A DNA stretch of 64,000 nucleotides, taken from positions 243,871-307,870 of the forward strand of contig JAHDIQ010000003.1 of NCBI GenBank assembly GCA_020630715.1. Reading direction: 5' to 3'. A model generated the notes under the pieces. The model saw only the letters and a program-made list of their open reading frames with translations, made no database searches and was not told where the DNA came from. Of the stretch, positions 25,422 to 32,973 are shown piece by piece; the first letter of the stretch is position 1, and each line of letters opens with the position of its first letter. The position numbers and the translations under genes were made by a program. This stretch comes from Nonlabens sp. (GTDB lineage: Bacteria > Bacteroidota > Bacteroidia > Flavobacteriales > Flavobacteriaceae).

Positions 25422-25965
25422 TGCTTTTCTTTTTGATTTGAATGTATTTATAGATCCCAAAACCTACAGCACCAGTAACTCCGACGATGGCAATGATCTT
25501 AACCACCTTTGCTGTTTTACCGTCCGACTTCATTGCCTTTTCTGCTGCTGCTTTCTCCACTGTTGCAGGAACTTGAAGGCTTGCTATTTGCGCTTTTGTA
25601 ACCTTTTGATCTTTACTGATAGGCTTGCCTTTTTTTACTAAAGTGGGCTTGAAAATAGGTTTGCTAGACAGCTTGGTTTTTATAGGTGTTCCTTTGGGAA
25701 TTAAGATGCTTACGGGAACTTTAGATGGCAGTTTTTTACGGACTACTTTCTTTTTCCTTATAGGTCTCGGTCTGTCTTTTACAACAGGTGGACGACGCAA
25801 GATTTTCCGTCTAGGTGCGATTTTGACACGACTTTTAGGGGCACGTCTTGCGATCCTTCTTGCTTTTCTGCGCTGTCTGCGTATTTTTCTGCGACTACGT
25901 CTATAGCTGTCGTAATCTCCATCATCGTACACGTCATAGTCTGTTAATCCGAATGTGTTTGTCAT
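25390..25965 (-). CDS. Acidic head, Arg-rich segment, C-terminal TM protein (2)
   Basis: 191 residues. An Asp/Tyr head (LTDYDVYDDGDYDSY), then about 80 residues dominated by Arg and Lys (RRSRRKIRRQRRKARRIARR and following), a more neutral middle, and a TM helix near 160-178 (KIIAIVGVTGAVGFGIYKYI). The head resembles that of the 303-aa protein and the plan matches the 146-aa neighbour. Likely a nucleic-acid-binding membrane protein. The family is not recognised. Confidence 0.65.
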   Translation of the reverse strand: MTNTFGLTDYDVYDDGDYDSYRRSRRKIRRQRRKARRIARRAPKSRVKIAPRRKILRRPPVVKDRPRPIRKKKVVRKKLPSKVPVSILIPKGTPIKTKLSSKPIFKPTLVKKGKPISKDQKVTKAQIASLQVPATVEKAAAEKAMKSDGKTAKVVKIIAIVGVTGAVGFGIYKYIQIKKKSNGHTGANKGK

Positions 25966-26585
25966 AACTGTTGTGGCATTTGTGCTCGCTGACCGCCATA
26001 AGGCATCGGTGGCTGGTTGGACTTCAATAAAATCGCTGCGCCTATGCCCAGAACCACCACACCGCCACCTATCATCAGCATCATATTGGTTTTCTTTTTT
26101 GCTTCGGCTTCCTTGCGTTTTTGTTCTTCACGACGACGTTCTTCTGCCTGTCGTCGCTCTTCATCACGGCGGCGTTGTTCTTCACGCATCTGTTGCATAC
26201 GACGCTCCATATCTCTTTTGGCTGCCGCTGCTTGTGCCGCCGCAGCGGCAGCTGCATTATTGCTACCACCAGAACTTCCGCGTTTTTTCTTTTTGAAGAG
26301 ACCGCCCAGGATTCCCACGGCACCTTTGGCCACGGCTCCCCAAAATTCGTCCTCACGGCCTGCAAGTCTGGATATGAGTTCTGCAAGCGCTTTCGCGAAA
26401 GCGGAATTATCATCCTTCATCAGTTCTACGGTCTCATTAATGAGTGCCTTGTGTGATGGCCTATCTCGGAAAGTGATGCCATAGACACGCAAGAGCTGTT
26501 GCAGTTCTAAGGGATAGTGCAGGATCAGGTATGAGATATCATCTATCGCCTGATTGTATTTTAATTGTTTGGTTTTATTTGCCAT
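25962..26585 (-). CDS. TM protein with Gln/Arg-rich helix and small N-terminal domain
   Basis: 207 residues. N-terminal domain (about 10-75) with IDDISYLILHYPLELQQLL and HKALINETVELMKDDNSAFAKALAELI, similar in layout to the N-terminus of the next gene. It continues with a Gly/Ala-rich segment, a long Arg/Glu/Gln-rich helix (about 120-165) and a TM helix (about 169-188, MMLMIGGGVVVLGIGAAILL). A CGCTTTCGCGAAAGCG palindrome codes for FAKA. It overlaps the next gene by 11 bp. No family recognised. Confidence 0.6.
   Translation of the reverse strand: MANKTKQLKYNQAIDDISYLILHYPLELQQLLRVYGITFRDRPSHKALINETVELMKDDNSAFAKALAELISRLAGREDEFWGAVAKGAVGILGGLFKKKKRGSSGGSNNAAAAAAAQAAAAKRDMERRMQQMREEQRRRDEERRQAEERRREEQKRKEAEAKKKTNMMLMIGGGVVVLGIGAAILLKSNQPPMPYGGQRAQMPQQL
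26388..26403. repeat. Perfect CGCTTTCGCGAAAGCG palindrome, in the 207-aa gene
   Basis: Codes SAFAKALA. Confidence 0.7.
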
Positions 26586-27228
26586 TTTTTAAGTCAAATT
26601 TTATACTCGCACCTACCAGAACACCAGCGATAAATACGACGCCAAAAAGCAGCATCTCATCTTTTGTGATATGGATGCCTTTGGATTTGTCTTCAGTTAC
26701 TTCTGGTTTGCTTTCCTTGCGTTTACGAAGTTCGTTCCAGACCATTTGAACTTCCTGAGCTAGGTTTTTGTCTTCCAGATCTTCATTGGATCGCTTTACG
26801 ATGTCCTGATAATATTTCTCTAGGGCTTTATCATCGTAGGAATTCAACTGATCCAGAAAACTGTCTTCATCTCCAGATCCAGCATAGTTGGAATGACCGC
26901 AGGATTTGCAATAGTTTTCCGCTTTCGTACTTCGGCTACGCTCAGTATGAACTACAGCGTTTTTACCACAGGCAGCACATTTGGAATTTTCAACAGTATT
27001 TACCTGAAGTATCGCTGCCTTGTCTGGATGAATTTCCAGGAGATCCTTGATGACCTTTCTGCCTTTGTTCTTTACGAGTTCTTTAACCGCTTGGGACAGA
27101 TGTTGCTGGTTGTCAATTTTCTCAAAACCGTAATCAAACAAGATGTCATTTGCAGCATCTGTGTTATGGAAGACGATATAGTCTATCCTGTTCTGTGCGA
27201 GATTTTTGGGGTTATTGTTGCGTTTCAT
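26575..27228 (-). CDS. Zinc-ribbon protein with C-terminal TM, interrupted by an in-frame repeat
   Basis: 217 residues. N-terminal domain (about 15-70; RIDYIVFHNTDAANDILFDYG, LSQAVKELVKNKGRKVIKDLL) resembling that of the 207-aa neighbour. A zinc ribbon of CAAC and CKSC then follows, with the sequence HTERSRSTKAEN between the two knuckles. That stretch is encoded by a dispersed repeat and probably widened the loop. After it come an acidic helical region and a TM helix (about 193-210, LLFGVVFIAGVLVGASI). Function unknown. Confidence 0.62.
   Translation of the reverse strand: MKRNNNPKNLAQNRIDYIVFHNTDAANDILFDYGFEKIDNQQHLSQAVKELVKNKGRKVIKDLLEIHPDKAAILQVNTVENSKCAACGKNAVVHTERSRSTKAENYCKSCGHSNYAGSGDEDSFLDQLNSYDDKALEKYYQDIVKRSNEDLEDKNLAQEVQMVWNELRKRKESKPEVTEDKSKGIHITKDEMLLFGVVFIAGVLVGASIKFDLKNGK
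26920..26951. repeat. Dispersed repeat, in the zinc-ribbon gene
   Basis: Copy 3 of 3. It codes HTERSRSTKAEN between the two zinc knuckles. Confidence 0.6.
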
Positions 27229-27247
27229 AGGGTGTCGTTAAAAAAGA

Positions 27248-27289
27248 ACAGCCAGAGCTAGGTTTGGGGGAAACCGTGACTCTGGCTGT
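27248..27289 (-). terminator. Intrinsic terminator after the 303-aa gene
   Basis: A 10-bp stem (ACAGCCAGAG with CTCTGGCTGT) encloses a second small stem (GGTTT with AAACC). On the minus strand it is followed by TTCTTTTTT. This is a classic intrinsic terminator placed between the 303-aa gene and the rest of the cluster, so transcripts of the 303-aa gene would often stop here. It implies separate, high expression of that gene. Confidence 0.75.
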
Positions 27290-27330
27290 CTCAATTAGGG
27301 AAAGAGTCAAGACTCAAGTCGGAGCTCCAA

Positions 27331-28242
27331 CTATCGTCTCTTACGTCTTACAAGGCGTGACTTAGACCGTCTCGCCACCGGTTTTCTGACATATCGACGA
27401 CGGCTTACAGGTCTCCTGCGAGAACGTCTCACTCTACGTCTGGGACGCCCTAACGGTCTGGGTTTTCTACGACTGCGTATCAGGTCCAGTTGTGGAAGTC
27501 CAGTCGTACGTGGCGCACGAGAGAGTTCTGCAACGTTCTGACCCTTAAGCAAGTTGCCCAGATTTGCTCTTGCTTTAATGGTAAATGTGAATACGGCCGT
27601 AACACCATCTTCTACCATAATTTGTAGGGAATCCTGTCCCGTCACGTCCATCTCGAAGTTGTCATCGTCAATGAGCGTTTGGGTAAAGTTTTGTGGTGAA
27701 GTCGCATTACGCGGTTGATACACTCTGGTCGTTTTTGAACCTGAAGCTGTTCTACGCTCCACGCGCAGTACATTATCAAACTGTAGCGGATTGCTCACAG
27801 AGTACTTCATTCCCGATATTTTAAAAGGGTTTGCCTTACTCTCTTCACGTACTTCCTTGTGACTGGATTCTTCTATCTCTACGGTCACACCATTAGGCTG
27901 TGCTGCCTCACGGTTACCGCCAAAAACATTTGCCTCTGCCGCTGCGCCAGATTTGTTTGTGATCACTACCGTTAGGGTACGGTCGTTAGGATCAATCTTG
28001 CCTACTGTGGCTGCGGTGTAATCGTCATAATCATCTTCGTACTCAACTTCATCTGCATAATCGTCATAGTCGTCGTACTCGTCTTCAAACTCATCATCAT
28101 AACCATCTTCTAGGCCTTCAAAGCCTGTATCGAAGTCGTCCTCATCGTCATAGTCATCGTAGTCTTCTTCGTGGTCGTAATCGTCGTATTGGTTTTCTGC
28201 GTCTTCTTCGTAGCGCATTAACTCGTCGTTATAATCTTTCAT
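27331..28242 (-). CDS. Acidic-head, beta-core, Arg-tail protein; candidate major structural protein
   Basis: 303 residues from ATG 28242; the frame extends to a TTG at 28269. Residues 1-85 are dominated by Asp, Glu and Tyr. Residues about 85-250 are beta-rich with no TM helix (RTLTVVITNKSGAAAEANVFG, GVTVEIEESSHKEV, GVTAVFTFTIKARANLG). The last 50 are nearly all Arg with Pro, Ser and Lys. Such a basic tail is common in capsid and genome-packing proteins, and the acidic head could neutralise it before assembly. A strong terminator follows. I propose a capsid or nucleoprotein role; an adhesin is possible but it has no signal peptide. Confidence 0.6.
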   Translation of the reverse strand: MKDYNDELMRYEEDAENQYDDYDHEEDYDDYDDEDDFDTGFEGLEDGYDDEFEDEYDDYDDYADEVEYEDDYDDYTAATVGKIDPNDRTLTVVITNKSGAAAEANVFGGNREAAQPNGVTVEIEESSHKEVREESKANPFKISGMKYSVSNPLQFDNVLRVERRTASGSKTTRVYQPRNATSPQNFTQTLIDDDNFEMDVTGQDSLQIMVEDGVTAVFTFTIKARANLGNLLKGQNVAELSRAPRTTGLPQLDLIRSRRKPRPLGRPRRRVRRSRRRPVSRRRYVRKPVARRSKSRLVRRKRR

Positions 28243-28321
28243 TAGTTTGGGATTTGTCCATTGCAACAATGGAGTTTTTCATCTCAAGAATATGTTGTCC
28301 CTTTTGGCGCATCTCTAAATG

Positions 28322-28495
28322 CTATGCCTTTTTGGTAGGGACAGCCGCAGTCTTCTTGTTTTTTTCTGCGAGCTTTTTTGCCTTCATCTTTTGAACCATA
28401 GGTGCTACCAGTAAGGTTCCTATTGCGATGCCAGCGATTCCTGCTCCTACGCAGTACATTATAGGTTGCCAGGCGATGTCATTTTTCTGTGCCAT
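28322..28495 (-). CDS. 57-aa single-TM protein
   Basis: Start at ATG 28495 (the frame extends upstream, but this ATG opens the recognisable protein). A short N-terminus (AQKNDIAWQPIMY), a TM helix (CVGAGIAGIAIGTLLVAPMV) and a Lys/Ala-rich tail. It is the first gene of the minus-strand structural cluster. The 255 bp upstream, up to the AbiE operon, contain no other gene I can support. Confidence 0.6.
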   Translation of the reverse strand: MAQKNDIAWQPIMYCVGAGIAGIAIGTLLVAPMVQKMKAKKLAEKNKKTAAVPTKKA

Positions 28496-28707
28496 TTTGG
28501 GTTGTTTTTGTAAAACTGTTTGTAATAATGGGCAGGTCTCTAAACCTTGTGAGCACAAAGATGAAGGGAAGTACAAGGTTTACAGTGGTAGGGTTTGGGA
28601 CTTTGGGACGGAGATAGAGATGCTGTAGATATAGAATAAGCTATAAATAAAGAAACTAATAAAGGAATAGATGTTGCTATAGATGTCAAGTAAATAGATG
28701 TAAAAAC

Positions 28708-28737
28708 TTGACATTATAAAGTAATTAAGTATCTTTG
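28708..28737 (+). promoter_or_regulatory. Bacteroidota-type promoter of the AbiE operon
   Basis: TTG at 28708-28710 and TATCTTTG at 28730-28737, spaced by 19 bases, fit the Bacteroidota -33/-7 consensus (TTG, TAnnTTTG) exactly. Transcription would begin about 7 bp before the ATG at 28751, giving an almost leaderless mRNA. Confidence 0.75.
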
Positions 28738-28750
28738 TATTGCTTAAACT

Positions 28751-29476
28751 ATGAATATAACAGCATATATAAAAGATAAGATAGCTCGTATAGATGCAGG
28801 AGATGCATTTACATACGATGATCTGGCTATACCTCAAGGTGAGTTTACAGCTGCTTCTAAGTCTTTAAGTAGACTAGTTACTGCTGGTACTATAAAGAGA
28901 TATAGAAAAGGTGTTTATTATAAGCCTAAACAAACAGACTTTGGCGAATTAAGACCTAGTGATACAGAACTGCTCAATATCTATCTTTTTGAAGATAACA
29001 AACAGGTGGCCTACATTACTGGAGTGCGATTGTACAATCAATTCAGGCTGACCACTCAGGTTCCTAACGTAGTGAGAATTGCTAGTTCTTCAAAACAAGT
29101 ACGTGGTAAGGTAGGAAACACAATGGTACGACCTGCAAAGAGCTATGTTACCGTTTCTAAAAAGAACATTCCATTACTAGAGGTGCTCGATGTGGCAAAA
29201 GACTTTAAAAATATTCCTGATGGCGATAGCTCTCAGATTCTTTCATTTCTCAAAAATAGAATAGCTCAATTTTCTGCAAAAGATCTGGAACGTTTTACCG
29301 CTTTCGCGAAAGCGTACCCACCTAAAGTTGCTGCTCTAATAGGTGCTATCTACGAATTTATGGGATTAGAGAAACAGAGCAACGCATTGCGTGAAAACAT
29401 CAATGCCTTAAGTACCTACACCTTTGGGATTTCCAAGGATATATTACCAACCATCAATAACTGGAACATCGCTTAA
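28751..29476 (+). CDS. abiEi: AbiEi-family antitoxin (type IV toxin-antitoxin)
   Basis: 241 residues. The N-terminal winged-helix domain (about 1-60; FTYDDLAIPQGEFTAASKSLSRLVTAGTIKRYRKGVYYKP) is followed by the DUF6088/AbiEi body. The gene shares its stop with the ATG of the nucleotidyltransferase (overlap of 1 bp). In AbiE systems this protein represses its own promoter and counteracts the toxin. A CGCTTTCGCGAAAGCG palindrome encodes TAFAKAYP inside it. It is on the opposite strand to the surrounding backbone and is probably inserted cargo. Confidence 0.85.
   Translation: MNITAYIKDKIARIDAGDAFTYDDLAIPQGEFTAASKSLSRLVTAGTIKRYRKGVYYKPKQTDFGELRPSDTELLNIYLFEDNKQVAYITGVRLYNQFRLTTQVPNVVRIASSSKQVRGKVGNTMVRPAKSYVTVSKKNIPLLEVLDVAKDFKNIPDGDSSQILSFLKNRIAQFSAKDLERFTAFAKAYPPKVAALIGAIYEFMGLEKQSNALRENINALSTYTFGISKDILPTINNWNIA
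29299..29314. repeat. Perfect CGCTTTCGCGAAAGCG palindrome, in abiEi
   Basis: Codes TAFAKAYP. Confidence 0.7.
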
Positions 29477-30453
29477 TGAAATTACACGAATATCAAGAAC
29501 CCTTCAGAAATGCGATACGCGCTGCCGCTGATCATTACGGCATTGCCGAAATATTTATTGAAAAAGATTACTGGGTCACTTTTGCGCTCAAACAAATATT
29601 TACAAACCCTACATCTAAGGATATTACCGTTTTTAAAGGTGGAACGTCTTTATCAAAGTGCCATAAGATTATCGAGCGCTTTTCGGAAGATATAGATCTC
29701 GTCATCATCACTACCGAAGAAGAAGGAAGTAACGCCATCAAGAAGAAACTTAAGCTTGTCACAGAAGCTGTGGCTGAACCTTTGACTTATGTACCTGATC
29801 ATTTAATCGAAAACAAAAAGGGTAAGATTAGAAAACTGGTGTACAGTTATGATAAAAGCGGAATGGATGGAGCCTTTGGCCACGTGCGCGACGAGATTGT
29901 GGTAGAAGTGTCCAGCTATGGAAGCCCACATCCCAGCAGTACAGTTGAGATACACTCGATGATTACCGGTCTAATTGCCAGTACAGGAAATGTGGATCTA
30001 ATAACCAAATACGAGCTTGAACCTTTTAAAGTAGTTGCGCTCGATATTGAGCGTACCTTTTGTGAGAAAGTGATAAGCCTGGTGCGATTTTCATATACCG
30101 AAAACCCTTTGAAAGACTTAGCAGATAAAGTTAGGCACACTTATGATTTGCACCAACTATTAAAGTTAGAGCGGATTCAGGAATTTCTAGCTAGTGAAGA
30201 CTTTTCTGCAATGCTCAATCAGGTAGGCAAAGATGATGACAAAGCAATTCCCAATGACAAGGAATGGCTCTCTCAGCATCCAAGCAAAGCACTCATATTT
30301 GAAGATCTTGAAAGCGTTTGGAGCAAAATAAAATCAACCTACAACAGCTCTTTCAAAGAGTTGCTTACTGGCGAATTACCTGATGACGAAGAAGTCTTGA
30401 AATCTCTTAAAGCTATTAAGGATCGTGTGGGAGAAATTAAATGGGAGATATGA
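29476..30453 (+). CDS. abiEii: AbiEii-family nucleotidyltransferase toxin
   Basis: 325 residues. The nucleotidyltransferase signature is present: FIEKDYWVTFALKQIF, VFKGGTSLSKCHKII and FSEDIDLVI, giving the GGTSLSK and DIDL motifs of the family. Such toxins modify nucleic-acid or protein targets with nucleotides and, with AbiEi, cause abortive infection. The gene overlaps the antitoxin by 1 bp and the following GIY-YIG-like gene by 13 bp, forming a three-gene operon. Confidence 0.88.
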   Translation: MKLHEYQEPFRNAIRAAADHYGIAEIFIEKDYWVTFALKQIFTNPTSKDITVFKGGTSLSKCHKIIERFSEDIDLVIITTEEEGSNAIKKKLKLVTEAVAEPLTYVPDHLIENKKGKIRKLVYSYDKSGMDGAFGHVRDEIVVEVSSYGSPHPSSTVEIHSMITGLIASTGNVDLITKYELEPFKVVALDIERTFCEKVISLVRFSYTENPLKDLADKVRHTYDLHQLLKLERIQEFLASEDFSAMLNQVGKDDDKAIPNDKEWLSQHPSKALIFEDLESVWSKIKSTYNSSFKELLTGELPDDEEVLKSLKAIKDRVGEIKWEI

Positions 30454-31019
30454 AAGAAGAAATTGAGAAAGAAATAAAAGCTGCCGCAGGAAGACTGGCT
30501 TCACACTTAAACAATGTGGAAATTAATGGTGTTTCAGACTATATCCAATATGATTTTAAATGCAAGGATCTCTCAGATTGGAATGATATAGACATTAGAC
30601 AGTCTGCTGAGCATAAAGAGCTATTCAACAAGTTACAAGACTTCACAGGTCCCGTTTTGTACTTCTTTGAAATAACTTCAAATCAAGATACAGGTCTCTT
30701 ACGACAATGTTTAATTAAATATAAAACGGCTGAAGGTTCTAAATCTGTTCCTGCAATGAAGAAGGGATATTGCAAAAATTCTAAAATCCTATACGTAGGA
30801 AAAGTAAAGAAGAAGTTTTATGGCCGATTAATTCAGCACTTAGGGTATTATAAAGTAGCCCGAACTCAAGGTTTACAATTATATCATTGGGCAAAGGAAT
30901 TTGGTCTTGACATACGTTTACACGCATTTCATTTTGAGCCAGAAATGCACGACTTAGTTTCTATATTTGAATTAAAATTCGCACGAGATTTGAGACCTAT
31001 TACAGGTAAACATTCATAA
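30441..31019 (+). CDS. GIY-YIG-like putative nuclease linked to AbiE
   Basis: 192 residues. The C-terminal half carries KILYVGKVKKKFYGRLIQHLGY, a variant of the GIY-YIG motif (LYVGK, Arg and His spaced as in the family). Near the end are FELKFARDLRPITGKHS with the typical Glu and the closing Gly. The N-terminal 100 residues are unknown. It overlaps abiEii by 13 bp, so it is translated with the toxin-antitoxin pair. A second start (ATG 30450) is possible. Nuclease activity is inferred. Confidence 0.65.
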   Translation: MGDMKEEIEKEIKAAAGRLASHLNNVEINGVSDYIQYDFKCKDLSDWNDIDIRQSAEHKELFNKLQDFTGPVLYFFEITSNQDTGLLRQCLIKYKTAEGSKSVPAMKKGYCKNSKILYVGKVKKKFYGRLIQHLGYYKVARTQGLQLYHWAKEFGLDIRLHAFHFEPEMHDLVSIFELKFARDLRPITGKHS

Positions 31020-31946
31020 TCACATAGGCCCAACCATCCCATCCTCGTGATAGCGCAACTTATCTGAGATCAATTTTACGATGGCATCGTTCTTTGTTTT
31101 GTAGATGTTGTTGCCGTCAAAATCTTCTTCATTCAGTAGCATTTTTACTTTACGGCTTTCTTCCTGGTCGATAAATTTTTTACAGGCACGTATAAAAGCA
31201 GCACGGCTACAACCACGTATGCGCTGCTCTCGCATATTAATATAGACAAAGAAACTTTTCTGGATTTTGTATTCCTGCTCTGTAATCTTACCCATTGCAA
31301 AAGCATTGGAACATAATTCATACTGTTCATCTACGATGAGCTGGCCTATGCGCACCATTTGATATTTTGGGATGCGTTCTCGATAGCGCGTCACATCATC
31401 TACCTGATGGTGTAAGCGCAACCACGTACAGTTTTGCCATTCTGAAGTAGTTATTTTTGCTACAGATTGGTGCGTAAGCACAATGTCGATTCCTTTATGA
31501 CGTACGGTACATAATGCACCGATCATCGATTGTCCTTTGGCGCCAGTCATATAGTGATCGATATCGTCCAGAACGACCAAGCCATTTTTGAAGTGTTTCA
31601 TTATTTTGGTAATGACTTCTTTCTTTTCGTCATTATCCATTGGTGATCCGTCGGGATTAAAAGGTCTGATTCTACGTGAAGTTACTTTGGTTAACGCCTT
31701 CAAGTGATTTGGACTTACCGTACGGAATTGCGGATAATCATCATCGTTAGTATCAAAAGCCAGCACTTTACGGCCTTTCTTGCCAACCGCAAGATGATCC
31801 ATCATATAGCGTTTGATCTCTTGCTTGTTTCTATATGTTTTCCCAACACCAGTCTCGCCACAGACCAATAAAATCATTGGCTGTCGTTCCAGGTCTTCTT
31901 TGAGATAGGTTATGGGTTTTCTTCCACGATTAGAATGTACAGACAT
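31020..31946 (-). CDS. P-loop ATPase, candidate genome-packaging ATPase
   Basis: 308 residues. Walker A GETGVGKT (30-37), Walker B GLVVLDDID (122-130) and a third motif IVLTHQS (155-161) that ends with the Gln of the FtsK/HerA-type superfamily, including packaging ATPases of tailless viruses such as PRD1 and PM2. There is no TM helix and no conjugation or terminase nuclease domain. The C-terminal 140 residues are basic and helical. Other P-loop roles (DNA transfer, motor) are possible; the viral reading rests on the motif order and its place beside structural genes. Confidence 0.6.
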   Translation of the reverse strand: MSVHSNRGRKPITYLKEDLERQPMILLVCGETGVGKTYRNKQEIKRYMMDHLAVGKKGRKVLAFDTNDDDYPQFRTVSPNHLKALTKVTSRRIRPFNPDGSPMDNDEKKEVITKIMKHFKNGLVVLDDIDHYMTGAKGQSMIGALCTVRHKGIDIVLTHQSVAKITTSEWQNCTWLRLHHQVDDVTRYRERIPKYQMVRIGQLIVDEQYELCSNAFAMGKITEQEYKIQKSFFVYINMREQRIRGCSRAAFIRACKKFIDQEESRKVKMLLNEEDFDGNNIYKTKNDAIVKLISDKLRYHEDGMVGPM

Positions 31947-31948
31947 AG

Positions 31949-32968
31949 CTATTCTGTTTTGGGTTCGTCTTCGGCTACTTCAAGGATGGTAGCTTCTGGA
32001 ATATCGTTATCTATATCTTCAAAATCGACTTCTTCAGTTGAATGAGGCGTTTCTTTTTCTGCTTTCTTACTTTGACCTGGCTCCGCATAAACTTCATCAT
32101 AATCTTCAACATTTTCTTCCTCATCAAAATCTAACTCTTCCTGAAAATCTTGATTAGCATATTCTTCTTCTTGCGCTGTGAATTCTTCTTGTTCTTCTTC
32201 GAGAACTGAAGCTTTTTCATCACGGATGATATCAAGAATGCGCTCTTCCAGAATATTATTTTCTGCTCTCACTTCCATAACGACCTGTGCTTTTTTCATT
32301 AAGATGGACAGGACTGCACCCATTAATTGCTGTTCTGGCGTGAGTTTTTTGGCTTTCTTACGCAGGATTTGAGCAAGTAACGGACGCAATAATGCTTTGT
32401 CTTCCTTGTCTAGCTTTACGCGAGCAACATTCTTATCGTTCTGCTGATCGATAACGGTAATGATCTCATCAAAATCATAGAATTCTTTGTGCTTGCTGAT
32501 TTTTACAAAGTAACCGCCACCTACTTCCAGAACATTGTTAGACATTCCCAAAAGTGCATCAGCCGCTTGGTTGGCTTGGCTTAGAGGCAGTTCAAAGTCT
32601 TCGTCTGTAGGTTGTGGCTCATCATCATCGTCATAGCCACCACCATTTATTTCCTGTTCTGGGGCATCTAGTGGTTGCTCACGTTTTTCCTGTTCTACAT
32701 TTTCTTCTACGGTTTTGCGGAATTCTGGTTGCTCGCTAGATGGTGTCACAGGTTCTTCTGGCATCTGGTGTGGTCGGTCTGGTTTCCACACGTTCCAACT
32801 TTTTTGCTTTTCAGGATCATTTTCTACTGGACGCTCGCCACCGATGTCTTTTTCTATCACAGGCTGGTTGAGCGGACTGCTATCTTCGCCCTGAATACTT
32901 TCAAAGGTGATTTCTTCTGGCGCTGTGGTAAGCACATCCTTTACTTCTTGAGCTATTTCTTCTTTCAT
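31949..32968 (-). CDS. Long acidic protein, unknown
   Basis: 339 residues, very rich in Glu and Asp and low in hydrophobic stretches, with a compact central domain (about 140-245; GGGYFVKISKHKEFYDFDEIITVIDQQN and LTPEQQLMGAVLSILMKK). The acidic ends suggest a flexible scaffold or nucleic-acid mimic. It lies 2 bp upstream of the ATPase and could be a partner. No family recognised. Confidence 0.6.
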   Translation of the reverse strand: MKEEIAQEVKDVLTTAPEEITFESIQGEDSSPLNQPVIEKDIGGERPVENDPEKQKSWNVWKPDRPHQMPEEPVTPSSEQPEFRKTVEENVEQEKREQPLDAPEQEINGGGYDDDDEPQPTDEDFELPLSQANQAADALLGMSNNVLEVGGGYFVKISKHKEFYDFDEIITVIDQQNDKNVARVKLDKEDKALLRPLLAQILRKKAKKLTPEQQLMGAVLSILMKKAQVVMEVRAENNILEERILDIIRDEKASVLEEEQEEFTAQEEEYANQDFQEELDFDEEENVEDYDEVYAEPGQSKKAEKETPHSTEEVDFEDIDNDIPEATILEVAEDEPKTE

Positions 32969-32973
32969 AAATT

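Noticed and set aside
26017..26484. 155-aa plus-strand frame over the 207-aa gene
   Set aside because: Low-complexity Ser/Arg/Ala translation created by the Arg/Gln-rich codons of the true minus-strand gene.
28229..28311. A 27-codon minus-strand frame before the 303-aa gene
   Set aside because: It has a start and stop but no composition signal and overlaps the better-supported ATG of the 303-aa gene; it may be a leader peptide but cannot be supported.
16162..31946. Tailed phage interpretation
   Set aside because: No large terminase with nuclease domain, no portal, tape-measure, baseplate or HK97-type capsid and protease set was seen.
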